Source of the DNA: an uncultured Prevotellaceae bacterium | GTDB taxonomy: Bacteria; Bacteroidota; Bacteroidia; Bacteroidales; Bacteroidaceae | Direction of reading: 5' to 3' | Assembly (NCBI GenBank): GCA_946539635.1 | Contig: CAMNHS010000005.1 | Span: 1-23,140 of the forward strand | DNA length: 23,140 bases | Shown here: positions 5,977-16,364 of the stretch, one piece after another | How the letters are laid out: every line of letters starts with the position of its first letter | Position numbering within the stretch: the first letter of the stretch is position 1 | The notes under the pieces: generated by a model | The model's input: only the letters and a program-made list of their open reading frames with translations | What the model was told of the DNA's origin: nothing | The model's database searches: none | Program-made: the position numbers and the translations under genes

Positions 5977-8900
5977 AAAAACTGACTCTCATAATGATGC
6001 TTATGCTGGTTATAGCAGGTTCTGCTATGACCTATTCTCGCATAATGCCCGATGACGAGACAGAGAAGGATGACAAGGAGAAAACAGAAGAGGTAACACC
6101 TCGATGGAAGGTACAGAAGACAACCCCTGTAACCTATGACGACATGCAGACAAAATCTGCAGACTTGCAGAATCCTGAGAATCTGCAACAGAAGATAGAA
6201 TATAACGACACCTTAGAGCGTTATGTCATTGGAAAAAAGATAGGAAACACTTGGGTGGCTGCCCCCATCATGATGGACCAGCAGGAATTCACAAAATGGA
6301 CAGAGAAGCACCTCTTCTCTGATTATTTCCGCAAAAAGAACTCCGAAATTTTCGAGAAGAAGGGTAAAGAGAAATTTGACTTTACCGATATGCACTTCGA
6401 CCTTGGTCCTGCAGAAAAGATTTTCGGCCCTGGAGGCATCAGAATAAAGACCCAGGGAACAGCCGAAATAAAACTGGGTGCAACATTGAAGAATATTGAT
6501 AATCCTTCTCTCCCTATCCGCAATCGTAAGACAACAACAATAGACTTTGACGAGAAGATAAACGTCAATGTCACTGGTAGCATCGGTGACAAGATGAGGA
6601 TGAATCTGAACTACAACACAGATGCTACTTTCGACTATGATGCACAAAACCTGAAACTGAAGTATGAAGGTAAAGAAGACGAAATCATCAAACTCGTTGA
6701 AGCAGGTAATGTCTCCTTCCCAAGCAATTCTTCACTCATTCAGGGTGCACAATCACTCTTCGGTATCAGAACAGATATGCAGTTCGGAAAACTGAAACTG
6801 CAAACTGTTGTATCACAGAAGAAATCGACCTCATCAAGTGTCAGCACAAAAGGTGGCACACAAACTACCCCATTCGAATTAAATGTTGCCAACTACGAAG
6901 AAAACCGTCACTTCTTCATGGGTATGTTTTTCCGTGAGAACTATGACCGCTGGATGGCAACACTCCCAAATATAACAACTGGTATCACCATCAATCGTGT
7001 AGAAGTTTGGGTAACTAACAAGACAGGATCATCTTCAAATACTCGTGACCTCATAGCCTTTGCTGATTTAGGTGAGAGTGCCAGCGCTACAAATCCTAAC
7101 AGAGGAAAAGTTGCAGGCACCAGCAGTAATACCCAGAATGCTGCCAGCGGACTTTATAGCCAACTGAATAGCCAGTATGTAGAAGCTCGTAATGTCACTA
7201 TGGCAAGTGAAGTGTTGGCAAATAGCGGACTTAACTATGAGAAGATAGAAAAGGCTCGCTTGCTATCAACATCAGAATATACAGTCAACAAGTCAATGGG
7301 TTATATCTCTTTGAAAACCCAGTTGCAGACAGATCAGGTGTTAGCAATAGCATATGAATACACTTATAATGGTATGACATATCAGGTGGGTGAATTCTCT
7401 TCTGATAATACTGATGTCTCAAGTGCTATCTTTGTTAAGTCGCTGAAGAATTCCAACAACACTCCTTCACAACCTAACTGGTCATTGATGATGCGTAACG
7501 TTTACTATCTTGCATCGTCTATCCAGAAAGAGAAATTCAAACTCGATATCAAGTACCAGAGTGACTCTATCGGAGTATATGTCAACTATATCCCCGAGCC
7601 AGCAGTAAAGTCTACACCTTTGATAAAGCTGTTGGGGGCAGACCGCCTTGATGCTAACAACAGAATAAAGAGTAATGGTTACTTCGACTTTGTAGAAGGA
7701 TATACAGTTTCCAATGGTCGTGTCTTCCTGCCTAAGACAGAGCCATTCGGTTCTGCATTGGCAAAAGAGTTGAATGCCAAGGGAGCATACAAAGACAAAT
7801 ATATTTACCAAGAGCTTTACGATACCACAAAGACTGCTGCAAAGGCAATGGCAGAAAAGAACAGGTACAAACTCGTAGGACAGTATAAGGGTTCTTCTGC
7901 CAATGTCATCTCTCTGGGTGCATACAACGTGCCACAGGGAAGTGTTGTAGTAACAGCAGGTGGTGTAACACTTACTGAGGGTTCTGACTATTCTGTTGAC
8001 TATAGTGCTGGTGAGGTAACAATTCTCAATCAGAGCATCATCGATGCTGGTACATCTGTGAATGTTTCTTTGGAAAGTGACACCGATTATGGCATGCAGA
8101 GAAAGTCGATGTTTGGTATCAACTGGGAATATGACTTCTCAAAGGATTTACAGCTAAGTGGTACTTTTCAACATCTCTCAGAGCAAAGCCTCACTACCAA
8201 GGTCACAACTGGTAGTGAGCCAATGAGCAATACTTTGGTGGGCTTCAACATTAACTGGAAGAAGGAAAGCCAATGGCTCACCAACATGCTTGACAAGATT
8301 CCTTTCCTACACGTAAAGCAACCTTCACAGATACAGTTTAATGCAGAATTTGCAAAACTGTTCTCCAAGATTAGCAGCGGTACACAGGACAATGCCTCTT
8401 ATATTGATGACTTCGAAAGCAGCACCAACAACATCGATATTGCTACCCCTGCAGCATGGACACTGAGTAGTGTGCCTACAAGGAGTAAGGACTTAGCATG
8501 GAATGGATTAAGTCTAAACAAGGGAACTTTGGAATCTGGTAAACATAGAGCACGTCTTGCATGGTATTATGTTGACCCTCTCTTCACTCGTCGCTCCTCT
8601 ACCCTAACCCCTGCACACATCAAGAATGACCTTGAGCAGTTGTCTAACCACTATGTTCGTGAGGTATATGTCAGCGAGTTGTATCCTAACCGTAGCCAGA
8701 GCACATATAGTGGTGCAACAACAACCTTGAATATCCTCAACCTTGCATACTATCCAAAGGAGCGTGGTCCTTACAATTTCAATACCAACCTCGACGAAAA
8801 TGGTAGATTTAAGGATGAGGAAAAGAACTACACTTGGGGTGGCATGATGAGAAAGCTCGACCAGAACAACTTCGAGGAATCAAACATCGAATATATAGAG

Positions 8901-11900
8901 TTCTGGATGATGGACCCATTTATCTACCATAGCAAGGATGGTACGAGTGCCAAACATACTGGTCGTCTGCACTTCAACCTTGGTGACCTCAGTGAGGATA
9001 TCCTTCTCGATGGTAAGAAATTTTATGAAAGCGGACTCCCTGTCACCACATCTTCTTCAACAAGAATCGATACTACCACATGGGGTAAAATTCCTGTTGA
9101 GAATACTGTTACATACGCCTTTGCAACCACATCAGGTTCTCGCGCAAAGCAGGACTTAGGTTTCAATGGTCTTGATGATACCGAAGAGGCAGCATGGCCA
9201 GGATATACAGACTTCCTCAATCGTGTTTCAACAATGAATGAGGATGCTCGCACTGCGATGCAGAAAGACCCTGCTGGTGATAACTACCATTACTTCCGTG
9301 GTTCCGATTGGGATGATATGAAAGCATCTATCCTTGACCGTTATAAGTATATCAACAACCCACAAGGCAACTCACCAGATTCAGAAAACAGAACAGAGTC
9401 ATATGACACATCATACAAAACAACACCTGATGTAGAAGATATCAACCAAGACTATACCCTTAATGAGTCAGAGAACTATTATGACTATGTTATGGAGATA
9501 GACCCATCCAAGATGTCTGTTGAAGCTGGTAATTATATCGTAGATACCAGAGATGCTTCTGTAGGACTGAGAAATGGTAATCGCGAGACAGTAAGATGGT
9601 ATCAGGTGCGCATTCCTATCAATAGTGGTACTCGCATCGGTAGCATCAGCGACTTCTCTTCTGTTCGCTTTATGCGTATCTATATGGAAGGTTTTGAAGA
9701 AGAGACTATTCTTCGTCTTGCTGACCTATCATTGGTTCGTGGTGACTGGCGTATCTATGACCAGCAACTTAGTGGTGCTGCAACAAAGGGTTCTGAGAAA
9801 TTCTCTGCATCTGTAGTAGGTATCGAGGCAAATAATGAAAAGAAACCTGTTAACTATGTTTTGCCTCCAGGCATTTCTCGTGTAGTTGATCCATCACAGC
9901 CACAGCTGACAGAGAATAATGAGCAGGCTATGAGATTTGATGTTTCACAGCTGGGACACAATGGAGCTGTAGCAGTATATAAGAATACCAACTACGATAT
10001 GCGCTATTACAAAAAGCTGCAGATGTTTGCACATGCTAATGCTCTCGAGGTAAACACAACAAATCTGCAGAACAACCAGCTGGCGCTCTTTGTACGTCTT
10101 GGTTCTGACTACAACAACAACTATTATGAGTATGAGATTCCACTGAAGTTAACACCTCCAGGAAAATACAATGGATATGTCAGTGCCGACTGTGCTGCTG
10201 TATGGCCAAAGGAAAACATGATGGATATCGACTTCAAGAAACTCACCCAGTTGAAGAAAGCTCGAAACCTATTGAAGGCACAGGGTAAGATAACCCTCAA
10301 TCAACTATATTCTGAATATGACTCCGACAATCAGGCAAACAAGATAAGTGTCAAGGGTAATCCTTCTCTCGGTAATGTCTCTACGATGATGATTGGTGTT
10401 CGAAACCTTTCTTCAGAAACAAAGGATGGTGAGATATGGGTTAACGAATTGCGTCTCCTCGAACCAGAAAGTGAAGGAGGTTGGGCTGCTGCTGCAAACC
10501 TCAATGTCCAGCTCTCTGATTTGGGTAGTGTGCAGGCTTCTGGAAAATATATCAGCGATGGCTTTGGTGGTTTGGAGCAGAAAGTGACAGAGCGCACACA
10601 GGATAAGTATAGCACTTATTCTGTCACCACAAGTTTGGAACTGGGTAAGTTTTTCCCTGAAAAGGCAAAGGTAACAATACCATTCTACTATAGTTACACC
10701 AAGGAACGTTCAGCTCCAAAGTACAATCCTCTCGATACTGATATGTTGCTTGAGGATGCCCTTGAGAGTGCAGCTGACAAACATGAGAAAGACTCTATTG
10801 AAAGCATTGCTGTAGCAAGGACTGTCAGCAAGAACCTCTCCCTCTCCGGAGTACGTTTTGGTATTGCTACAAAGAGACATCCTATGCCTTATGACCCAGC
10901 AAACTTCTCATTCTCATATAGCCATTCAAGCAAGCATTCTGACGGACAGACATTGGTATATGACAATGAAGACACCTGGCGTGGTGCTATCAATTATTCA
11001 TGGGTTCCTGTATATAAACCTTTAGAGCCATTCAAGAAGTGGAAGACAAAGTCTAAATATGCAGAAATTCTGAAGAAATGGGCCCTTAACTATTTGCCTC
11101 AGAATATCTCTGCAAATACAGAAATGACAAGAAGCTATTCAGAAACTTTGGAACGTGACCTCGAGAACCTTGAGAATGTAAATGATTCTCTTGTCACATA
11201 TTCTTCACAGTTCTTGTGGAACAGAGACCTCTCAGTACGTTGGGATCTCACCAAGAATCTTCACCTCTCTTTCCAGAGTGCTACACGAGCAGAAATCGAA
11301 GAGCCAAAGAATATTCGTCAGATAAATAAAGACCTTGCTCCTGATGATTATGCTGTATGGAAAGACTCTGTATGGCAGAGTATCAGACATATGGGATCAC
11401 CTCTCGACTACAACCAAAATTTCAATGCTTCATACAAGCTTCCACTCAACATGATGCCTATCTTCGATTGGCTCAATGCTGATGGAACATATTCTGCTAC
11501 ATATCACTGGGCACGTGGTTCTGCTGATGAGTATGGCAACATAAAATATGGTCATACCATAACCAGCAATCGTACCCTCAATATCAACTCTTCTATGGCT
11601 ATGGAGAAACTCTATAACCATATACCTTTCCTAAAGAAGGTAAATGATAAGTTTAACAAGACCAGCAAACCTGATACTTCGAAGAAGTCAAAGACTACTC
11701 AGAAGAAAAAGAAATCGAAAACAGAATTGGCAGCAGAAGGTGAAGAATTGTCTCCAGAAGATGCTAAGAAGAAAGTTGCAGAACCAACAGATGAGGAGAA
11801 GAAGGAAAAGCTGCTGGCACAACAGAAGAAGAATACCTTCTCAAAACTTATCACCATACCTGCTGATACAACTATGACTCTTACTCATGGTAAGAAAACC

Positions 11901-13568
11901 AAACGTATCATTGTTACAGCAAAAGATGAAGATGGTAAGACAATACCTATTAAGTTCAAGAAGGTTGACGAAAATAAGATTATGGTCTTCAACAAAGCCG
12001 ACTCTGCTGTGAAGATGAAGGTTTCTGTCCTTGCTCTCGAACCTCTTGATGATAAGGGTTGGTATAAGGCTCTACAGTACGTCTCACGCTTTGCTATGAT
12101 GATACGAAATATCAGTGCTTCATACAAGAATCAGTATTCTCTCACCCTGCCAGGCTTCATGAATAATGTTGGTGATGTCTTTGGTCAGAAGAATGTTGCT
12201 GATGCTATGTCACCAGGTCTCGACTTTGCCTTTGGTTTCATTGGTGATGACTATATCGAGAAAGCACGCAACAGAGGCTGGCTTCTCAATTCACAGAGTG
12301 AATACGCCAGTCCTGCAACAATAAGCAAAACAGAAGACCTACAGATAAAGTTCACCCTTGAGCCATTCAAGAATTTCAAAATAGACATGAATATGGCACA
12401 CACCCATACTCGCTCAAAGTCTATACAATATATGTATGATGGCAATCCTACTACCCACAGCGGATCCTTCTCTATGACAACCATTTCTATATCTTCTGCA
12501 CTCGCTGGCATGGGAGATGCCAATAATGGTTTCCATTCTGCTGCCTTTGAGAAATTCTGTGGTTCTCTTGAGGGGTATCGCCAGCGTGTTCAGGCACAAT
12601 ATGAGAATACTGTATATCCAGAAGGTTCTACATATGCTGGAACAAAATTCAATGCCGAAAAGACACCTGTAGAGCTCTATTCTGCTGATGTCATGGTACC
12701 TGCATTCCTTAATGCTTATACTGGATATAAGAGTCTTAAGCTGTTCCCAACTATTGCTCGCATGCTCCCTAACTGGTCATTAAGATACAGTGGACTCAGC
12801 AACCTCCCATGGATTAGCGAACACTTTAAGAGTGTAAACATCAATCATGGTTACAAGAGCATCTATGCTGTTGGCGCTTATAGTTCTTATTCTACCTATA
12901 AATCATTTATGGGTGAAGGTATTGGATTTATCACCAGCACTACAACTGGTAATCCTGTTCCTAATTCAATGTTCAACATCTCAACAGTCAGCATCAATGA
13001 GGCATTCTCACCATTGTTAGGATTAGATTTCACATTGCCAAACAACCTCACCTTCAAGGCTGAGTATCGTACCACTCGTGTGATGACACTTTCTATGACT
13101 TCTGTGCAGCTCAATGAAACTCTTTCTAAAGACTGGGTATTTGGTGTAGGATATAAGATTGCTGATTTCCGATTCATTCGCAGTAAGGCAAAGGCTTTAG
13201 CTGCCAAAAACAGCAGAAATAATCGTGGTGATGACGATGATGACAACAATAGCAGGTCTAACACAAAGAAAGCCTCTACACAAAACAATAAGAGTAAAGG
13301 CTTTGCCCACGACCTGAACCTGCGTCTCGATGTCTCTTGGCGTAAGCAAGCTTCCATAACCAGAGATATTGCAACAGTATCATCACAGGCTACATCAGGT
13401 AACAATGCCTTTAAGCTTGCCTTCACTGCCGACTACAGTCTCTCCCGACTGCTGACAATGAGTTTCTATTATGACAGACAGAGCAATACCCCATTACTGT
13501 CGTCATCATCATATCCAACAGTAACACAAGATTTCGGATTATCAATGAAATTCTCATTAACAAGATAA
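5973..13568 (+). CDS. sprA: Type IX secretion outer-membrane translocon SprA/Sov (2531 aa)
   Basis: SprA (Sov in Porphyromonas gingivalis) is the giant single-chain beta barrel through which type IX cargo crosses the outer membrane. Features seen: signal peptide ([22 protein letters not shown]), the SprA-type N-terminal stretch with [20 protein letters not shown] and [16 protein letters not shown], long alternating beta-strand sequence throughout, and a C-terminal barrel strand ending [11 protein letters not shown]. Size is close to known members (about 2400-2500 aa). The GTG start at 5973 overlaps the ruvA stop; the next ATG is at 5994. Two low-complexity charged insertions stand out: a Lys/Glu-rich block at about residues 1888-1955, and a tract around D2420-D2424 followed by Asn/Ser/Lys. 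ruvA-sprA adjacency also occurs in Flavobacterium. No other type IX genes are in the window. Confidence 0.96.
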   Translation: MKKLTLIMMLMLVIAGSAMTYSRIMPDDETEKDDKEKTEEVTPRWKVQKTTPVTYDDMQTKSADLQNPENLQQKIEYNDTLERYVIGKKIGNTWVAAPIMMDQQEFTKWTEKHLFSDYFRKKNSEIFEKKGKEKFDFTDMHFDLGPAEKIFGPGGIRIKTQGTAEIKLGATLKNIDNPSLPIRNRKTTTIDFDEKINVNVTGSIGDKMRMNLNYNTDATFDYDAQNLKLKYEGKEDEIIKLVEAGNVSFPSNSSLIQGAQSLFGIRTDMQFGKLKLQTVVSQKKSTSSSVSTKGGTQTTPFELNVANYEENRHFFMGMFFRENYDRWMATLPNITTGITINRVEVWVTNKTGSSSNTRDLIAFADLGESASATNPNRGKVAGTSSNTQNAASGLYSQLNSQYVEARNVTMASEVLANSGLNYEKIEKARLLSTSEYTVNKSMGYISLKTQLQTDQVLAIAYEYTYNGMTYQVGEFSSDNTDVSSAIFVKSLKNSNNTPSQPNWSLMMRNVYYLASSIQKEKFKLDIKYQSDSIGVYVNYIPEPAVKSTPLIKLLGADRLDANNRIKSNGYFDFVEGYTVSNGRVFLPKTEPFGSALAKELNAKGAYKDKYIYQELYDTTKTAAKAMAEKNRYKLVGQYKGSSANVISLGAYNVPQGSVVVTAGGVTLTEGSDYSVDYSAGEVTILNQSIIDAGTSVNVSLESDTDYGMQRKSMFGINWEYDFSKDLQLSGTFQHLSEQSLTTKVTTGSEPMSNTLVGFNINWKKESQWLTNMLDKIPFLHVKQPSQIQFNAEFAKLFSKISSGTQDNASYIDDFESSTNNIDIATPAAWTLSSVPTRSKDLAWNGLSLNKGTLESGKHRARLAWYYVDPLFTRRSSTLTPAHIKNDLEQLSNHYVREVYVSELYPNRSQSTYSGATTTLNILNLAYYPKERGPYNFNTNLDENGRFKDEEKNYTWGGMMRKLDQNNFEESNIEYIEFWMMDPFIYHSKDGTSAKHTGRLHFNLGDLSEDILLDGKKFYESGLPVTTSSSTRIDTTTWGKIPVENTVTYAFATTSGSRAKQDLGFNGLDDTEEAAWPGYTDFLNRVSTMNEDARTAMQKDPAGDNYHYFRGSDWDDMKASILDRYKYINNPQGNSPDSENRTESYDTSYKTTPDVEDINQDYTLNESENYYDYVMEIDPSKMSVEAGNYIVDTRDASVGLRNGNRETVRWYQVRIPINSGTRIGSISDFSSVRFMRIYMEGFEEETILRLADLSLVRGDWRIYDQQLSGAATKGSEKFSASVVGIEANNEKKPVNYVLPPGISRVVDPSQPQLTENNEQAMRFDVSQLGHNGAVAVYKNTNYDMRYYKKLQMFAHANALEVNTTNLQNNQLALFVRLGSDYNNNYYEYEIPLKLTPPGKYNGYVSADCAAVWPKENMMDIDFKKLTQLKKARNLLKAQGKITLNQLYSEYDSDNQANKISVKGNPSLGNVSTMMIGVRNLSSETKDGEIWVNELRLLEPESEGGWAAAANLNVQLSDLGSVQASGKYISDGFGGLEQKVTERTQDKYSTYSVTTSLELGKFFPEKAKVTIPFYYSYTKERSAPKYNPLDTDMLLEDALESAADKHEKDSIESIAVARTVSKNLSLSGVRFGIATKRHPMPYDPANFSFSYSHSSKHSDGQTLVYDNEDTWRGAINYSWVPVYKPLEPFKKWKTKSKYAEILKKWALNYLPQNISANTEMTRSYSETLERDLENLENVNDSLVTYSSQFLWNRDLSVRWDLTKNLHLSFQSATRAEIEEPKNIRQINKDLAPDDYAVWKDSVWQSIRHMGSPLDYNQNFNASYKLPLNMMPIFDWLNADGTYSATYHWARGSADEYGNIKYGHTITSNRTLNINSSMAMEKLYNHIPFLKKVNDKFNKTSKPDTSKKSKTTQKKKKSKTELAAEGEELSPEDAKKKVAEPTDEEKKEKLLAQQKKNTFSKLITIPADTTMTLTHGKKTKRIIVTAKDEDGKTIPIKFKKVDENKIMVFNKADSAVKMKVSVLALEPLDDKGWYKALQYVSRFAMMIRNISASYKNQYSLTLPGFMNNVGDVFGQKNVADAMSPGLDFAFGFIGDDYIEKARNRGWLLNSQSEYASPATISKTEDLQIKFTLEPFKNFKIDMNMAHTHTRSKSIQYMYDGNPTTHSGSFSMTTISISSALAGMGDANNGFHSAAFEKFCGSLEGYRQRVQAQYENTVYPEGSTYAGTKFNAEKTPVELYSADVMVPAFLNAYTGYKSLKLFPTIARMLPNWSLRYSGLSNLPWISEHFKSVNINHGYKSIYAVGAYSSYSTYKSFMGEGIGFITSTTTGNPVPNSMFNISTVSINEAFSPLLGLDFTLPNNLTFKAEYRTTRVMTLSMTSVQLNETLSKDWVFGVGYKIADFRFIRSKAKALAAKNSRNNRGDDDDDNNSRSNTKKASTQNNKSKGFAHDLNLRLDVSWRKQASITRDIATVSSQATSGNNAFKLAFTADYSLSRLLTMSFYYDRQSNTPLLSSSSYPTVTQDFGLSMKFSLTR

Positions 13569-13569
13569 T

Positions 13570-15156
13570 ATGATATACAAGTACGATTTTCTAATCATCG
13601 GTTCCGGCGTCGCCGGTATGAGCTATGCCCTGAAGGTGGCAAAAGCCCACAAAGGACGCATCTGTCTCATTTGTAAGACAACTCTGGATGAAGCAAATAC
13701 TGCACGTGCACAAGGTGGTATTGCATCAGTTACCGATATTATAAAAGATAACTTCGAGAAGCATATCGAAGACACTATGGTGGCAGGCGATTTTATTTCC
13801 GATAGGGCTGCTGTAGAACAGGTGGTGCGCATGGGACCATCTCAGATAAAGGAACTCGTTTCATGGGGTGTAAACTTCGACAAAAATGAGGAAGGAGAAT
13901 TTGATCTCCACAGAGAAGGCGGACACTCTGAATTCCGTATTCTGCATCATGCTGATGATACAGGTTTTGAAATACAAAGAGGGTTGATGGAGGCAGTACG
14001 CAAAAATCCTAATATCGAGATAAAGGAAAATCACTTTGCTGTCGAGATTATCACCCAGCACCATCTTGGTGTGGAGGTAACTCGTCGCACCCCAGATATA
14101 GAATGCTTTGGTGCTTATGTCCTCAATCCTGATACCCAGAAGGTGGATACCTATCTGTCAAAGGTTACTGTGATGTGTACTGGCGGCTGTGGTGCAGTAT
14201 ATCAAACCACAACCAATCCAGTCATTGCAACTGGTGATGGCGAAGCAATGGTTTATCGGGCAAAGGGAACAGTTGCTGATATGGAATTTGTGCAGTTCCA
14301 CCCTACTTCACTCTACAACCCTTCTGAGACACATCCTGCATATCTCATCACAGAAGCTATGCGTGGTTATGGGGGCATCCTGAAATTGCCTACTGGCGAA
14401 ACATTCATGGAGAAGTATGACGAACGTCTCTCTCTCGCACCACGCGATATCGTAGCACGCGCTATAGATAAGGAGATGAAAATTCATGGTATAGATCATG
14501 TATGTCTTGATGTCACCCATAAAGACCCAGAAGAGACAAAACATCACTTTCCAAATATCTACCAGAAATGTCTCTCTATCGGCATTGATATTACTAAGGA
14601 ATACATCCCTGTTCGCCCTGCAGCACACTATATGTGTGGAGGCATTAAAGTAGATCTTAATGGTTGCTCTTCCATCAAGCGTCTTTATGCTCTTGGCGAA
14701 TGCTCTTGCACAGGTCTGCATGGTGGCAATCGTCTTGCCTCTAATTCCCTTATCGAGGCAGTGGTATATGCAGAGACAGCTTCACGTCATTCTCTTGAAC
14801 ACATCGACGAATATGAATTCAATACCCTTGTACCAGAATGGAATGATGAGGGCACTCTTTCTAATGAGGAGAAGGTGCTCATTACCCAGAGTGTTCATGA
14901 GGTAGGCACTATCATGGCCCACTATGTCGGCATTGTTCGTTCCGACCTTCGTCTGAAGCGTGCCTGGGTGCGTCTTGATACCTTGTATGAAGAGACAGAA
15001 GCCCTCTTCAAACGTGTTTATGCAAGCAGAGATATTTGCGAACTTCGAAATATGATAAATGTTGGATATCTCATCACTCGCTGGGCTATAGAACGCAAAG
15101 AATGTAGAGGTCTGCATTTTACTACTGACTATCCTCATCACGCCTATGATAAGTAG
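13570..15156 (+). CDS. nadB: L-aspartate oxidase NadB (528 aa)
   Basis: A flavoprotein that oxidises L-aspartate to iminoaspartate, the first step of de novo NAD synthesis; NadA then makes quinolinate. The FAD-binding GSGVAG is at residues 11-16. The active-site residues of the family are present with a constant offset of +2 from E. coli numbering: FHPTS (H244), PRD with R292, RPAAHY with H353, GECSCTG with E377, and GGNRLASNS with R388. Length matches NadB. The related succinate dehydrogenase/fumarate reductase flavoproteins differ in length and in their neighbouring subunits, none of which are present. The start is 1 nt after the sprA stop and the end overlaps dacB by 11 nt, so it sits inside a coupled operon. 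nadA and nadC are not nearby. Confidence 0.95.
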   Translation: MIYKYDFLIIGSGVAGMSYALKVAKAHKGRICLICKTTLDEANTARAQGGIASVTDIIKDNFEKHIEDTMVAGDFISDRAAVEQVVRMGPSQIKELVSWGVNFDKNEEGEFDLHREGGHSEFRILHHADDTGFEIQRGLMEAVRKNPNIEIKENHFAVEIITQHHLGVEVTRRTPDIECFGAYVLNPDTQKVDTYLSKVTVMCTGGCGAVYQTTTNPVIATGDGEAMVYRAKGTVADMEFVQFHPTSLYNPSETHPAYLITEAMRGYGGILKLPTGETFMEKYDERLSLAPRDIVARAIDKEMKIHGIDHVCLDVTHKDPEETKHHFPNIYQKCLSIGIDITKEYIPVRPAAHYMCGGIKVDLNGCSSIKRLYALGECSCTGLHGGNRLASNSLIEAVVYAETASRHSLEHIDEYEFNTLVPEWNDEGTLSNEEKVLITQSVHEVGTIMAHYVGIVRSDLRLKRAWVRLDTLYEETEALFKRVYASRDICELRNMINVGYLITRWAIERKECRGLHFTTDYPHHAYDK

Positions 15157-16345
15157 TCTCTTAGTAAGCCTTACCCTTGCCCTTGACTCTCTGTTGGCAG
15201 CATCGTCTGTTGCTAACACCTCCAGTGTCGGCATCATGGTTTATGACCTCAATATCGACTCTTGTCTTTATGAGAAGAATGCTCGGCAGACTATGCGACC
15301 TGCTTCCACGCAGAAACTGATAACAGGTATTACAGCCCTCAACGAACTGGGTGACTATTACCAATACACCACTTCTGTCAGCTACACAGGAACTATTGAC
15401 ACCTCTTATGTCTTCTGTCTTGAAGATTCCACCCATCAGTTGCGTCGTGGCAGCCTGCAGGGTAATCTCTATATCACAGGCGTCATGGACCCAAAACTCG
15501 ATTCCGATGACCTTGATATCCTGGCTGACGAGATATACAAGATGGGTATCGACACCATCACAGGCAACCTCTGTGGTGATGCTACCTTCATGAATGATAA
15601 CAAGTATGGTCAGGGTTGGTGTTGGGATGATGATAATCCTGAACTCTGCTCTCTGCTCTTTGGACGCAAGGAAGGACTGCTACAGAATTTTGTTAAGGCA
15701 CTTCGAAAGGCTGGCATAGTGATTCTCGGAAATGTCTTTGAATGGTCATGTCCTGAGTCAGCCCAGTTGCTCACCTCTTGCACCCATTCTCTTCCAGAAA
15801 TTCTTGAAAAGGTGATGAAGAACAGTAACAACACCTATGCCGAAACCCTTCTCTATCATCTTGGTGCTACTAAAGGTAAGCCCTCTACTGCAAAGAAAGG
15901 CATCGCTATAGAAGAAGCATTGCTAAAGAATATTTATGCCGATTCTACCTCAAAGGTAGTCACACAAGGAAGAACATCTGTTCCCTCACATCGTTTTGCT
16001 GATGGTTCAGGACTATCACTTTATAACTATCTATCTCCAGAGATAGAAGTAGCCTTTTTGCGTTACGCCTACACCCATGAGAATATCTATACTCGTTTGC
16101 GTGAAGCATTACCAATAGCGGGTGTTGATGGTACTCTCGAAAAGCGCATGAAAAATAGTGAGGCACAGTATAATGTTAGAGCAAAGACAGGCACCCTGAC
16201 AGGCGTCATAAGCCTTGCAGGATATTGCACTACAAAAGATACTCACACCCTTGCTTTCTCTATCATCATCAATGGCTGCCTCAATGCTGACAAAACACGA
16301 GACCTGCAAGACGAAATCTGCAAAATCCTCTGCTCAATTCAATAA
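15146..16345 (+). CDS. dacB: D-alanyl-D-alanine carboxypeptidase/endopeptidase, PBP4 type (399 aa)
   Basis: A periplasmic serine peptidase (S13 family) that trims or cleaves peptidoglycan peptides. N-terminal signal-like segment (MISSLLVSLTLALDSLLAAS). The penicillin-binding motifs are complete: S54-T-Q-K57, S227-N-N229 and K347-T-G349. The distance between the first two (173 residues) is about 70 shorter than in E. coli PBP4 (S62 to S306), so the inserted domains are reduced. Total length is also shorter than the E. coli enzyme (477 aa). The ATG at 15146 lies within the last codons of nadB, indicating coupling. It ends 19 nt before the stop of the convergent glycosidase gene; no clear terminator fits in the gap. 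Confidence 0.92.
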   Translation: MISSLLVSLTLALDSLLAASSVANTSSVGIMVYDLNIDSCLYEKNARQTMRPASTQKLITGITALNELGDYYQYTTSVSYTGTIDTSYVFCLEDSTHQLRRGSLQGNLYITGVMDPKLDSDDLDILADEIYKMGIDTITGNLCGDATFMNDNKYGQGWCWDDDNPELCSLLFGRKEGLLQNFVKALRKAGIVILGNVFEWSCPESAQLLTSCTHSLPEILEKVMKNSNNTYAETLLYHLGATKGKPSTAKKGIAIEEALLKNIYADSTSKVVTQGRTSVPSHRFADGSGLSLYNYLSPEIEVAFLRYAYTHENIYTRLREALPIAGVDGTLEKRMKNSEAQYNVRAKTGTLTGVISLAGYCTTKDTHTLAFSIIINGCLNADKTRDLQDEICKILCSIQ

Positions 16346-16364
16346 CCAATAATTGTCAACTGTC

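Noticed and set aside
16346..16364. Bidirectional terminator between dacB and the convergent glycosidase
   Set aside because: The 19-nt gap is AT-rich and contains no stem of useful length.
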